This document shows positions 25,140-38,700 of a DNA stretch of 64,000 nucleotides, piece by piece. Where the stretch lies: positions 248,001 through 312,000 of the forward strand of contig JAZARR010000070.1 of NCBI GenBank assembly GCA_037389465.1. The letters run 5' to 3'. Position numbers and translations under genes: made by a program. This DNA is from Baylisascaris procyonis (lineage: Eukaryota; Nematoda; Chromadorea; Rhabditida; Ascarididae). The stretch's first letter is position 1; each line of letters starts with the position of its first letter. The notes below the pieces were generated by a model, which saw only the letters and a program-made list of their open reading frames with translations, was not told the DNA's origin and made no database searches.

Positions 25140-27190
25140 ATCGACATATGTGCATCTAGGTCAACTGAATAACCTCAGAGAGGGTCAAACGACATAATTA
25201 ATAATGAGCAATAACCAATTGTAAGTGACTCAATGCGACAATATTCAACACAAATTCTGTCTACGTTTCGTGAAACATTTGCAGTAAAACTTCATCATAA
25301 TTCAACAGAATTTTGCGAAAGCAAAATGCAACGTCTAGAAAAAAAACTTCGAAACGTTGTAAAATTTCCAATTAAGTAGCACCGCCGCCTAAAATCGAAA
25401 CAATTGGTTGCCCTAAATGCAATAAACAAACACCGAATAAATAAACAAAAAATCATCGAACGATTAGTAATGCCACAAGAAAATCCACTAAAAAGACTAT
25501 ATCATCTTGAGCTATTTTCATAAAAAATAATACCCTTCAAATACCTGTCGTCACTAAAAAGAAAATTGGATATATAAATCTATTTCGCAATTATGAAATA
25601 ATTCATACGATGAAATAGTATAAAATAATTATATTCATAAAATTTATTGCACAAAGAAAAGAGATTCGAAATATTTATCGATAATAATTAAACTATATCA
25701 AAGTCCAACAAAAGCATCGTTTAAAAACACGATGAATTTCGAATAAACGTCTTCAGACGAAGCACAGCAACTACATCGGCTCACAACACACGTTCGAACG
25801 CTTATAGGCAATTTATAACTCGTTGAGCATTTCACTTAAATTTCGATCAAACGAAATTTTATATTCACTTAAACTTTATATTCATACTATTCAAAACAAT
25901 GACCGACTGTCCCTCAATTATCTTGTTTTATCCCATTAGGCGAATGCAGAACATATAGATGCTTGTTTCGAAAAATTCTGTTACATAGTAAACGCTAAAC
26001 AACTCTTCGCACCTCTCATCGATTGCAAATATTAAACTTATCTCAAAGATATTAGACCACAAGTGTTTAACGACACTCCCTTTCATTAATGAGTAGAATA
26101 AAAATAAAATGTTACATCTGTTAGTAATTAGCACTCTTATCAGTTAAAACAATCGATTTGCTATCAGAATCATCTCTCAATGTTTCATTAACCGACCTAA
26201 GCACCTTTGAAACGAAATATTATACGCCTAGAAATTTCACATTTAGAAATTAAAGAAAATCATTCCATTCTAGAGGGATGAGAAAATTTGAAAGTAGCAA
26301 TGAAAAAAAAAGTCTACTAAATGGCTTAAGAATATCTCAAATTGCCTATAAAACATAAATATTACAAACAAATATTCCACAGAATATAAAAAATACAAAG
26401 TAACAATCAAACAGAGGAAAGATTGATATCGATAATACGATAAATATTCCTTTGCAATGCAAACATAACAAACACTAAGATGGAGAAGACCGCAAACAAC
26501 GACCCCAATAAATTGCCTCTTATTCACCCAAATTATAACATCGCTTCAAAAAATTCTACTAAATAAGACCGTCGACTCGATGCAACGAGTGCATTTGTAA
26601 GTGCCGAGTGAAAAAAAAAACCCAGCGAAAATGACGCATATTGGCTATTCGAAAATCGAAGAGTGAACGCAAATGGATCCTCTACGATCGTCATACGCGA
26701 TGTGGTGGCCTACTCAGAAAAAAGCGAAACGCTAATAAATTCGAGCTTTACTTTAGACATAGACGATCAAAACGATGATAACTTTACTATATATTGAAAC
26801 CTAAACAGTGACAGAGGCATGGGTCACGTTCACGTCTCGCACCGTCCATCAATACAAATCAATACAATCAAAAACTTGTCTCGACAGATCACGTCCATGC
26901 CTCTCATCACATCATTTACCCACCACTCCACACTCACATCTCAACTCGTCTCGACAGCCTTCATTCGCGCCTCGCATCTCCTATTTACCCCACACCCGAT
27001 ACGTATCTCGACAGAGACTTTCTTCCAAGTTCAGCTATAGCGAATGTTTGCTGCATAGGCGAAAACTCGAACTCTCATCTCTTACTCCTCTAGCCAATTT
27101 GATCAATTCTCCACGCATACACCGTTAAATTCGATTAGAGCCATCATACAAAAAATTCATTTAGCAAGTAGTAACAGTCCGTGCAAGTAA
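25140..27190. other. Intergenic, no gene found
   Basis: AT-rich from 25.1 to 26.8 kb with no exon-like frame that I trust. From 26.8 to 27.1 kb the plus strand is rich in C (many CTC, CAC and TCGACAG words) and two overlapping frames of 73 and 106 codons are open, but their Ser/His/Pro-rich translations look like a by-product of base composition. Confidence 0.5.
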
Positions 27191-27191
27191 T

Positions 27192-27269
27192 GCAATCTGC
27201 GCGCACAGCCCGTTTCACGCAATCTGCGTGCACAGCCCGTTTCATGCAATCTGCGCGCACAGCCCGTTT
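27192..27269. repeat. Three copies of a 27-bp tandem repeat
   Basis: Unit starts GCAATCTGCGCGCACAGCCC and ends GTTTCAY; copies begin at 27192, 27219 and 27246, the last incomplete. The unit is GC-rich inside AT-rich flanks and contains alternating purine-pyrimidine GCGCGCAC. Confidence 0.85.
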
Positions 27270-27365
27270 ATATTTTCTAAGCAGTCAACTCCACAAAAAC
27301 GTATCGCACCAATCGAAAACAAAATCGAAGTCGAAACTACCCGCACCATAGTGAACGTCACAACT

Positions 27366-28959
27366 CTAAACAATGCTAACAACTTTTCGACGTTCACCCG
27401 TTAGATTTAATTCCTTACGTATGCGTTCACGTTCAGCCATTTCGGCTTTCCTCGATTTGATCACATCACCTTTCACCTTCACGAATGCTGCGAAGCCGAA
27501 TACGATTATTAATGCAAACGATATCCAGATATTACGATGGGCTCGATCCAATTGTAGGCCCTGTAAGCATATAGATGCATAATTGCTTCCACCTGCCGTG
27601 GAAGAAAAGAGCAACTTATTAAAAAAACTTTTCCACACGAAATAACCAGTTTATGGTAAGATAGAAGACATCCAACGAGGTTATTCTTCCCACTTCTTAG
27701 CTGAACCAAAGTATAAAGCAACGATTTATACAAGAAAAGTAGTAAAAATAGCTTGCATACCGCACAGATGGCAGTTTATACATGTGAAAGGAGAAAGAAA
27801 ACAATATGCGATTGAAATGTTCAACACGGAGATGAAGTTGAAAGAAGTCTTAAGCATAGAAAGGACCCACGTAAGCAGAAAATAAGAGTTGGGAAGGCTA
27901 TGCGCTGCTAACATTTCGCATACTCGACTGCCAATTCGCACTGCTATCCATCAAAAGGCATGAAAAACTTTTCAGGATTGGCGCAACTAAGGAGTGACCC
28001 CATTCCTTAAAATCTTGGTGGTGGCGAAAATGCATTGATCAAGCGATAAAATGATGGAAAAAGGAGATGGGTGGCAATAAAAGGATAGGAGCTGTCGCAT
28101 TAAGAGTGGTCTAGTGACGAAAAATTTTAAAGCAGGAAAAGAAAGTCACTGAAAATGGAAAAGAACATTGCCCATCCTATAAACCGCAAAGCAACAAAAC
28201 CAAAAGAAAGTCACCAAGGGTGGAAAAGAAGATTGCTCACCCCTATAAAGCGCAAAGCAACAAAACCAAGAGAGTCACTAAGGGTGGAAAAGAAGATTGC
28301 CCACCCCTATAAAGCGCAAAGCAACAAAACCAAGAGAGTCACTAAGGGTGGAAAAGAAGATTACCCACCCTATAAAGCGCAAAGCAACAAAACTAAAAGA
28401 GTCACTAAGGGTGGAAAAGAAGATTGCCCACCCCTATAAAGCGCAAAGCAACAAAACCAAAATAGTCACTAAGGGTGGAAAAGAAGATTGCCCACTCTAT
28501 AAAGCGCAAAGCAACAAAACTAAAAGAGTCACTAAGGGTGGAAAAGAAGATTGCCCACCCCTATAAAGCGCAAAGCAACAAAACCAACGTCAAAAAATGA
28601 AAACACCCCGTTGCAGTGTCACGTGAAGAAGGCAGTTAGGATGGCTGGATTGTGGTCGAATCACTAAAGTTCAATCATAAATGCTTGAAGCATCTTTAGT
28701 CAAAAGATGGTACAACACTATACAATGCCAAACATGCAGCGTTCAAACTGCAGAGGACGACATACGCGTTTGCACGATGATTCCAGAAATAGTCACAAAT
28801 ATTAGTTAACTCAGTGTTGATATTCATAGAGGCAAATATCAACACAGCAAAACATACTTGCACAATCTCTGAGCGATAGTTCCACCTGAGGGTTTGATTC
28901 CCAACGCGTTCTTCCCTTGATTCGGCTCGTTTCTTTATACGTTCTTCAATTAGATCCAT
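27366..28959 (-). CDS. Small single-pass membrane protein, 98 aa
   Basis: Two exons on minus, 28959-28858 and 27560-27366, joined in phase 0 (donor CAA|GTATG, acceptor GCTTACAG). The protein starts MDLIEERIKKRAESREERVG, a charged and probably helical stretch. One hydrophobic segment follows at about residues 45-63 (IWISFALIIVFGFAAFVKV). The tail is basic and charged (KSRKAEMAERERIRKELNL) and ends RRKVVSIV. There is no signal peptide, so it is probably anchored by the single central segment. The family is not recognised; the layout is typical of small integral membrane proteins of organelle or ER membranes, which is inference only. A TTTCTAG site five bases upstream of the ATG fits nematode trans-splicing. 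The intron carries a 63/64-bp minisatellite. Confidence 0.65.
28150..28590. repeat. 63/64-bp minisatellite, about 7 copies
   Basis: A GGGTGGAAAAGAAGATT landmark recurs at 28218, 28282, 28346, 28409, 28473 and 28536. The unit is therefore 63 or 64 bp, containing CCTATAAAGCGCAAAGCAAC and GAGTCACTAAG. Lysine-rich open frames across it (94 and 89 codons) result from the repeat. It lies wholly inside the intron of the small membrane protein gene. Confidence 0.9.
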
Positions 28960-28963
28960 ACTC

Positions 28964-28970
28964 CTAGAAA
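28964..28970 (-). promoter_or_regulatory. Probable trans-splice acceptor
   Basis: TTTCTAG followed by GAGT and the ATG of the small membrane protein gene. An acceptor this close to a start codon, with no upstream exon in evidence, is the usual position for spliced-leader addition in nematodes. Confidence 0.45.
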
Positions 28971-28999
28971 GGAATATCTTTAACGACTGACGCAAAGTA

Positions 29000-29749
29000 A
29001 CCTTACCATCCCTAGTGAATTAAATATCGCTGCAAATATGAAGCCTGGTATTGTGCCATCCACCTAAGACTAGAAATATTTCACCTCTGCCCACTTTTTC
29101 CACCCACAGTAGCTGGTACCTAATAGGACCCGAGGCTTACTCTTCAACCAGCTGTCACTTGCATTTTGAATGAACGAAGTCTTCTTTACTTGTATAAAGG
29201 GTAAATAGTGCATACGATTATTTAAGAGTGGAATATTCAAAGATATGCCAACAATATGAAAGTATTCATTGCTATCAACTGTACGTTCCTATGGGAATTA
29301 TTTCGACCAAAACTTCGCGTAACTAACGAAAGGAAGAAATTGTTCGAATATTGGCCATAATCGTAATATTCATAATCCATACGGATGGCTAGAAAATACT
29401 GATTACAGATTTCGTTCAAAATCATCAGCTGCAGGTAGATTCCGGTTCCAATCGTTTTTTCTTTGAGGCATCGAAACGATCCGTCACAAATCAAAGTGTT
29501 GAGTCACCTTGAAATGGTAATTCACTCACCGGCCCATCACCCATCTCGGAAACATCCACTGCTAAGGTAACGACATCTCTAAGGCCACAATGAGCCCGGC
29601 AGGATTCCCAAGGTCTCAAGCAGGAATGGACCGTTCTTCCATGCCTTTTTGCTTCAGTGAGCCTCCGCGATCCAAATAAATACTACCACTTTTCCTCCGC
29701 TACGCGTTTCCAAAAGAAAAACGGCAGCAAGGTCACACCTGCAAATGGG
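29000..29749. other. Intergenic, no gene found
   Basis: Between the 5' end of the small membrane protein gene and the large 31-bp array. An 85-codon minus-strand frame (29494-29237) has no flanking splice sites that would make it convincing. The last 250 bases become more GC-rich towards the array. Confidence 0.4.
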
Positions 29750-32700
29750 GTGAGTCTCGATTGCTACCAAAGCATTGCTATCACCCTAAATGCTTTGATA
29801 GCAGTCGAGACTCATCCTAAATGCTTTGGTACCAATCGAGACTCACCCTAAATGCTTTGATAGCAGTCGAGACTCATCCTAAATGCTTTGGTACCAATCG
29901 AGATTCACCCTAAATGCTTTGGTTGCAATCAAGACTCACCCTAAATGCTTTGGTTGCAATCGAGACACACCCTAAATGCTTTGGTTGCAATCGAGACACA
30001 CCCTAAATGCTTTGGTTGCAATGAAGACTCACCCTAAATGCTTTGGTTGCAATCGAGACACACCCTAAATGCTTTGGTTGCAATCAAGACTCACCCTAAA
30101 TGCTTTGGTTGCAATCGAGACACACCCTAAATGCCTTGGTTGCAATCGAGACACACCCTAAATGCTTTGGTTGCAATCAAGACTCACCCTAAATGCTTTG
30201 GTTGCAATCGAGACACACCCTAAATGCTTTGGTTGCAATCGAGACACACCCTAAATGCTTTGGTTGCAATCAAGACTCACCCTAAATGCTTTGGTTGCAA
30301 TCGAGACACACCCTAAATGCTTTGGTTGCAATCGAGACACACCCTAAATGCTTTGGTTGCAATCAAGACTCACCCTAAATGCTTTGGTTGCAATCGAGAC
30401 ACACCCTAAATGCTTTGGTTGCAATCAAGACTCACCCTAAATGCTTTGGTTGCAATCAAGACTCACCCTAAATGCTTTGGTTGCAATCGAGACACACCCT
30501 AAATGCTTTGGTTGCAATCGAGACACACCCTAAATGCTTTGGTTGCAATCAAGACTCACCCTAAATGCTTTGGTTGCAATCGAGACACACCCTAAATGCT
30601 TTGGTTGCAATCAAGACTCACCCTAAATGCTTTGGTTGCAATCGAGACACACCCTAAATGCTTTGGTTGCAATCGAGACACACCCTAAATGCTTTGGTTG
30701 CAATCAAGACTCACCCTAAATGCTTTGGTTGCAATCGAGACACACCCTAAATGCTTTGGTTGCAATCAAGACTCACCCTAAATGCTTTGGTTGCAATCGA
30801 GACACACCCTAAATGCTTTGGTTGCAATCGAGACACACCCTAAATGCTTTGGTTGCAATCAAGACTCACCCTAAATGCTTTGGTTGCAATCGAGACACAC
30901 CCTAAATGCTTTGGTTGCAATCAAGACTCACCCTAAATGCTTTGGTTGCAATCGAGACACACCCTAAATGCTTTGGTTCCAATCGAGACACACCCTAAAT
31001 GCTTTGGTTGCAATCAAGACTCACCCTAAATGCTTTGGTTGCAATCGAGACACACCCTAAATGCTTTGGTTGCAATCAAGACTCACCCTAAATGCTTTGG
31101 TTGCAATCAAGACTCACCCTAAATGCTTTGGTACCAATCGAGATTCACCCTAAATGCTTTGGTTGCAATCAAGACTCACCCTAAATGCTTTGGTTGCAAT
31201 CGAGACACACCCTAAATGCTTTGGTTGCAATCAAGACTCACCCTAAATGCTTTGGTTGCAATCAAGACTCACCCTAAATGCTTTGGTTGCAATCGAGACA
31301 CACCCTAAATGCTTTGGTTGCAATCAAGACTCACCCTAAATGCTTTGGTTGCAATCAAGACTCACCCTAAATGCTTTGGTTGCAATCAAGACTCACCCTA
31401 AATGCTTTGGTTGCAATCGAGACACACCCTAAATGCTTTCATAGCAATCGAGACACACCCTAAATGCTTTGGTTGCAATCAAGACTCACCCTAAATGCTT
31501 TGGTACCAATCGAGATTCACCCTAAATGCTTTGGTTGCAATCAAGACTCACCCTAAATGCTTTGGTTGCAATCAAGACACACCCTAAATGCTTTGGTTGC
31601 AATCGAGACACACCCTAAATGCTTTGGTTGCAATCGAGACACACCCTAAATGCTTTGGTTGCAATCAAGACTCACCCTAAATGCTTTGGTTGCAATCGAG
31701 ACACACCCTAAATGCTTTGGTTGCAATCAAGACTCACCCTAAATGCTTTGGTTGCAATCAAGACTCACCCTAAATGCTTTGGTTGCAATCGAGACACACC
31801 CTAAATGCTTTGGTTGCAATCAAGACTCACCCTAAATGCTTTGGTTGCAATCGAGACACACCCTAAATGCTTTGGTTGCAATCAAGACTCACCCTAAATG
31901 CTTTGGTTGCAATCGAGACACACCCTAAATGCTTTGGTTGCAATCAAGACTCACCCTAAATGCTTTGGTTGCAATCAAGACACACCCTAAATGCTTTGGT
32001 TGCAATCGAGACACACCCTAAATGCTTTGGTTGCAATCGAGACACACCCTAAATGCTTTGGTTGCAATCAAGACTCACCCTAAATGCTTTGGTTGCAATC
32101 GAGACACACCCTAAATGCTTTGGTTGCAATCAAGACTCACCCTAAATGCTTTGGTTGCAATCAAGACTCACCCTAAATGCTTTGGTTGCAATCGAGACAC
32201 ACCCTAAATGCTTTGGTTGCAATCAAGACTCACCCTAAATGCTTTGGTTGCAATCAAGACACACCCTAAATGCTTTGGTTGCAATCGAGACACACCCTAA
32301 ATGCTTTGGTTGCAATCGAGACACACCCTAAATGCTTTGGTTGCAATCAAGACTCACCCTAAATGCTTTCATAGCAATCGAGACACACCCTAAATGCTTT
32401 GGTTGCAATCAAGACTCACCCTAAATGCTTTGGTTGCAATCGAGACACACCCTAAATGCTTTGGTTGCAATCAAGACTCACCCTAAATGCTTTGGTTGCA
32501 ATCGAGACACACCCTAAATGCTTTGGTTGCAATCGAGACACACCCTAAATGCTTTGGTTGCAATCAAGACTCACCCTAAATGCTTTGGTTGCAATCGAGA
32601 CACACCCTAAATGCTTTGGTTGCAATCAAGACTCACCCTAAATGCTTTGGTTGCAATCGAGACACACCCTAAATGCTTTGGTTGCAATCGAGACACACCC

Positions 32701-35700
32701 TAAATGCTTTGGTTGCAATCAAGACTCACCCTAAATGCTTTGGTTGCAATCGAGACACACCCTAAATGCTTTGGTTGCAATCAAGACTCACCCTAAATGC
32801 TTTGGTTGCAATCGAGACACACCCTAAATGCTTTGGTTGCAATCGAGACACACCCTAAATGCTTTGGTTGCAATCAAGACTCACCCTAAATGCTTTGGTT
32901 GCAATCGAGACACACCCTAAATGCTTTGGTTGCAATCAAGACTCACCCTAAATGCTTTGGTTGCAATCGAGACACACCCTAAATGCTTTGGTTGCAATCG
33001 AGACACACCCTAAATGCTTTGGTTGCAATCAAGACTCACCCTAAATGCTTTGGTTGCAATCGAGACACACCCTAAATGCTTTGGTTGCAATCAAGACTCA
33101 CCCTAAATGCTTTGGTTGCAATCGAGACACACCCTAAATGCTTTGGTTGCAATCAAGACTCACCCTAAATGCTTTGGTTGCAATCAAGACTCACCCTAAA
33201 TGCTTTGGTTGCAATCAAGACTCACCCTAAATGCTTTGGTTGCAATCGAGACACACCCTAAATGCTTTGGTTGCAATCAAGACTCACCCTAAATGCTTTG
33301 GTTGCAATCGAGATTCACCCTAAATGCTTTGGTTGCAATCAAGACTCACCCTAAATGCTTTGGTTGCAATCAAGACACACCCTAAATGCTTTGGTTGCAA
33401 TCGAGACACACCCTAAATGCTTTGGTTGCAATCGAGACACACCCTAAATGCTTTGGTTGCAATCAAGACTCACCCTAAATGCTTTGGTTGCAATCGAGAC
33501 ACACCCTAAATGCTTTGGTTGCAATCAAGACTCACCCTAAATGCTTTGGTTGCAATCAAGACTCACCCTAAATGCTTTGGTTGCAATCGAGACACACCCT
33601 AAATGCTTTGGTTGCAATCAAGACTCACCCTAAATGCTTTGGTTGCAATCAAGACTCACCCTAAATGCTTTGGTTGCAATCGAGACACACCCTAAATGCT
33701 TTCATAGCAATCGAGACACACCCTAAATGCTTTGGTTGCAATCAAGACTCACCCTAAATGCTTTGGTTGCAATCAAGACTCACCCTAAATGCTTTGGTTG
33801 CAATCGAGACACACCCTAAATGCTTTGGTTGCAATCAAGACTCACCCTAAATGCTTTGGTTGCAATCAAGACTCACCCTAAATGCTTTGGTTGCAATCGA
33901 GACACACCCTAAATGCTTTCATAGCAATCGAGACACACCCTAAATGCTTTGGTTGCAATCAAGACTCACCCTAAATGCTTTGGTTGCAATCGAGACACAC
34001 CCTAAATGCTTTGGTTGCAATCAAGACTCACCCTAAATGCTTTGGTTGCAATCAAGACACACCCTAAATGCTTTGGTTGCAATCGAGACACACCCTAAAT
34101 GCTTTGGTTGCAATCGAGACACACCCTAAATGCTTTGGTTGCAATCAAGATTCACCCTAAATGCTTTCATAGCAATCGAGATTTACCCTAAATGCTTTGG
34201 TTGCAATCAAGACTCACCCTAAATGCTTTGGTTGCAATCAAGACACACCCTAAATGCTTTGGTTGCAATCAAGACTCACCCTAAATGCTTTGGTTGCAAT
34301 CGAGACACACCCTAAATGCTTTGGTTGCAATCAAGACTCACCCTAAATGCTTTGGTTGCAATCAAGACTCACCCTAAATGCTTTGGTTGCAATCGAGACA
34401 CACCCTAAATGCTTTGGTTGCAATCAAGACTCACCCTAAATGCTTTGGTTGCAATCAAGACTCACCCTAAATGCTTTGGTTGCAATCAAGACTCACCCTA
34501 AATGCTTTGGTTGCAATCGAGACACACCCTAAATGCTTTCATAGCAATCGAGACACACCCTAAATGCTTTCATAGCAATCGAGACACACCCTAAATGCTT
34601 TGGTTGCAATCAAGACTCACCCTAAATGCTTTGGTACCAATCGAGATTCACCCTAAATGCTTTGGTTGCAATCAAGACTCACCCTAAATGCTTTGGTTGC
34701 AATCAAGACACACCCTAAATGCTTTGGTTGCAATCGAGACACACCCTAAATGCTTTGGTTGCAATCGAGACACACCCTAAATGCTTTGGTTGCAATCAAG
34801 ACTCACCCTAAATGCTTTGGTTGCAATCGAGACACACCCTAAATGCTTTGGTTGCAATCAAGACTCACCCTAAATGCTTTGGTTGCAATCAAGACTCACC
34901 CTAAATGCTTTGGTTGCAATCGAGACACACCCTAAATGCTTTGGTTGCAATCAAGACTCACCCTAAATGCTTTGGTTGCAATCAAGACTCACCCTAAATG
35001 CTTTGGTTGCAATCGAGACACACCCTAAATGCTTTGGTTGCAATCAAGACTCACCCTAAATGCTTTGGTTGCAATCAAGACACACCCTAAATGCTTTGGT
35101 TGCAATCGAGACACACCCTAAATGCTTTGGTTGCAATCGAGACACACCCTAAATGCTTTGGTTGCAATCAAGACTCACCCTAAATGCTTTCATAGCAATC
35201 GAGACACACCCTAAATGCTTTGGTTGCAATCAAGACTCACCCTAAATGCTTTGGTTGCAATCGAGACACACCCTAAATGCTTTGGTTGCAATCAAGACTC
35301 ACCCTAAATGCTTTCGTTGCAATCGAGACACACCCTAAATGCTTTGGTTGCAATCGAGACACACCCTAAATGCTTTGGTTGCAATCAAGACTCACCCTAA
35401 ATGCTTTGGTTGCAATCGAGACACACCCTAAATGCTTTGGTTGCAATCAAGACTCACCCTAAATGCTTTGGTTGCAATCGAGACACACCCTAAATGCTTT
35501 GGTTGCAATCGAGACACACCCTAAATGCTTTGGTTGCAATCAAGACTCACCCTAAATGCTTTGGTTGCAATCGAGACACACCCTAAATGCTTTGGTTGCA
35601 ATCAAGACTCACCCTAAATGCTTTGGTTGCAATCGAGACACACCCTAAATGCTTTGGTTGCAATCGAGACACACCCTAAATGCTTTGGTTGCAATCAAGA

Positions 35701-35755
35701 CTCACCCTAAATGCTTTGGTTGCAATCGAGACACACCCTAAATGCTTTGGTTGCA

Positions 35756-38700
35756 ATCAAGACTCACCCTAAATGCTTTGGTTGCAATCGAGACACACCC
35801 TAAATGCTTTGGTTGCAATCGAGACACACCCTAAATGCTTTGGTTGCAATCAAGACTCACCCTAAATGCTTTGGTTGCAATCGAGACACACCCTAAATGC
35901 TTTGGTTGCAATCAAGACTCACCCTAAATGCTTTGGTTGCAATCAAGACTCACCCTAAATGCTTTGGTACCAATCGAGATTCACCCTAAATGCTTTGGTT
36001 GCAATCAAGACTCACCCTAAATGCTTTGGTTGCAATCGAGACACACCCTAAATGCTTTGGTTGCAATCAAGACTCACCCTAAATGCTTTGGTTGCAATCA
36101 AGACTCACCCTAAATGCTTTGGTACCAATCGAGATTCACCCTAAATGCTTTGGTTGCAATCAAGACTCACCCTAAATGCTTTGGTTGCAATCGAGACACA
36201 CCCTAAATGCTTTGGTTGCAATCAAGACTCACCCTAAATGCTTTGGTTGCAATCGAGACACACCCTAAATGCTTTGGTTGCAATCAAGACTCACCCTAAA
36301 TGCTTTGGTTGCAATCGAGACACACCCTAAATGCTTTGGTTGCAATCAAGACTCACCCTAAATGCTTTGGTTGCAATCAAGACTCACCCTAAATGCTTTG
36401 GTTGCAATCAAGACTCACCCTAAATGCTTTGGTTGCAATCGAGACACACCCTAAATGCTTTCATAGCAATCGAGACACACCCTAAATGCTTTCATAGCAA
36501 TCGAGACACACCCTAAATGCTTTGGTTGCAATCAAGACTCACCCTAAATGCTTTGGTACCAATCGAGATTCACCCTAAATGCTTTGGTTGCAATCAAGAC
36601 TCACCCTAAATGCTTTGGTTGCAATCAAGACACACCCTAAATGCTTTGGTTGCAATCGAGACACACCCTAAATGCTTTGGTTGCAATCGAGACACACCCT
36701 AAATGCTTTGGTTGCAATCAAGACTCACCCTAAATGCTTTGGTTGCAATCGAGACACACCCTAAATGCTTTGGTTGCAATCAAGACTCACCCTAAATGCT
36801 TTGGTTGCAATCAAGACTCACCCTAAATGCTTTGGTTGCAATCGAGACACACCCTAAATGCTTTGGTTGCAATCAAGACTCACCCTAAATGCTTTGGTTG
36901 CAATCAAGACTCACCCTAAATGCTTTGGTTGCAATCGAGACACACCCTAAATGCTTTGGTTGCAATCAAGACTCACCCTAAATGCTTTGGTTGCAATCAA
37001 GACTCACCCTAAATGCTTTGGTACCAATCGAGATTCACCCTAAATGCTTTGGTTGCAATCAAGACTCACCCTAAATGCTTTGGTTGCAATCGAGACACAC
37101 CCTAAATGCTTTGCTTGCAATCGAGACACACCCTAAATGCTTTCATAGCAATCGAGACACACCCTAAATGCTTTGGTTGCAATGAAGACTCACCCTAAAT
37201 GCTTTGGTACCAATCGAGATTCACCCTAAATGCTTTGGTTGCAATCAAGACTCACCCTAAATGCTTTGGTACCAATCGAGATTCACCCTAAATGCTTTGG
37301 TTGCAATCAAGACTCACCCTAAATGCTTTGGTTGCAATCAAGACTCACCCTAAATGCTTTGGTTGCAATCAAGACTCACCCTAAATGCTTTGGAACCAAT
37401 CGAGATTTACCCTAAATGCTTTGGTTGCAATCGAGACTCACCCTAAATGCTTTCATAGCAATCGAGACACACCCTAAATGCTTTGGTTGCAATGAAGACT
37501 CACCCTAAATGCTTTGGTACCAATCGAGATTCACCCTAAATGCTTTGGTTGCAATCAAGACTCACCCTAAATCCTTTGGTACCAATCGAGATTTACCCTA
37601 AATGCTTTGGTTGCAATCAAGACTCACCCTAAATCCTTTGGTACCAATCGAGATTTACCCTAAATGCTTTGGTTGCAATCAAGACTCACCCTAAATCCTT
37701 TGGTACCAATCGAGATTTACCCTAAATGCTTTGGTTGCAATCAAGACTCACCCTAAATGCTTTGGTTGCAATCAAGACTCACCCTAAATGCTTTGGTACC
37801 AATCGAGATTTACCCTAAATGCTTTGGTTGCAATCAAGACTCACCCTAAATGCTTTGGTTGCAATCAAGACTCACCCTAAATGCTTTGGTTGCAATCAAG
37901 ACTCACCCTAAATGCTTTGGTACCAATCGAGATTTACCCTAAATGCTTTGGTTGCAATCGAGATTTACCCTAAATGCTTTGGTTGCAATCAAGACTCACC
38001 CTAAATCCTTTGGTACCAATCGAGATTTACCCTAAATGCTTTGGTTGCAATCAAGACTCACCCTAAATCCTTTGGTACCAATCGAGATTTACCCTAAATG
38101 CTTTGGTTGCAATGAAGACTCACCCTAAATGCTTTGGTACCAATCGAGATTCACCCTAAATGCTTTGGTTGCAATCAAGACTCACCCTAAATCCTTTGGT
38201 ACCAATCGAGATTTACCCTAAATGCTTTGGTTGCAATCAAGACTCACCCTAAATGCTTTGGTTGCAATCAAGACTCACCCTAAATGCTTTGGTACCAATC
38301 GAGATTTACCCTAAATGCTTTGGTTGCAATCAAGACTCACCCTAAATGCTTTGGTTGCAATCAAGACTCACCCTAAATGCTTTGGTTGCAATCAAGACTC
38401 ACCCTAAATGCTTTGGTACCAATCGAGATTTACCCTAAATGCTTTGGTTGCAATCAAGACTCACCCTAAATGCTTTGGTTGCAATCAAGACTCACCCTAA
38501 ATGCTTTGGTTGCAATCAAGACTCACCCTAAATGCTTTGGTACCAATCGAGATTTACCCTAAATGCTTTGGTTGCAATCAAGACTCACCCTAAATGCTTT
38601 GGTACCAATCGAGATTTACCCTAAATGCTTTGGTTGCAATCAAGACTCACCCTAAATGCTTTGGTTGCAATCAAGACTCACCCTAAATGCTTTGGTTGCA

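Noticed and set aside
26808..27128. Ser/His/Pro-rich secreted peptide
   Set aside because: No signal peptide, no splice sites, and two frames are open because of C-rich composition.
28155..28566. Lysine-rich protein of 89-94 residues
   Set aside because: The frames come from the 63/64-bp tandem repeat and lie inside an intron.
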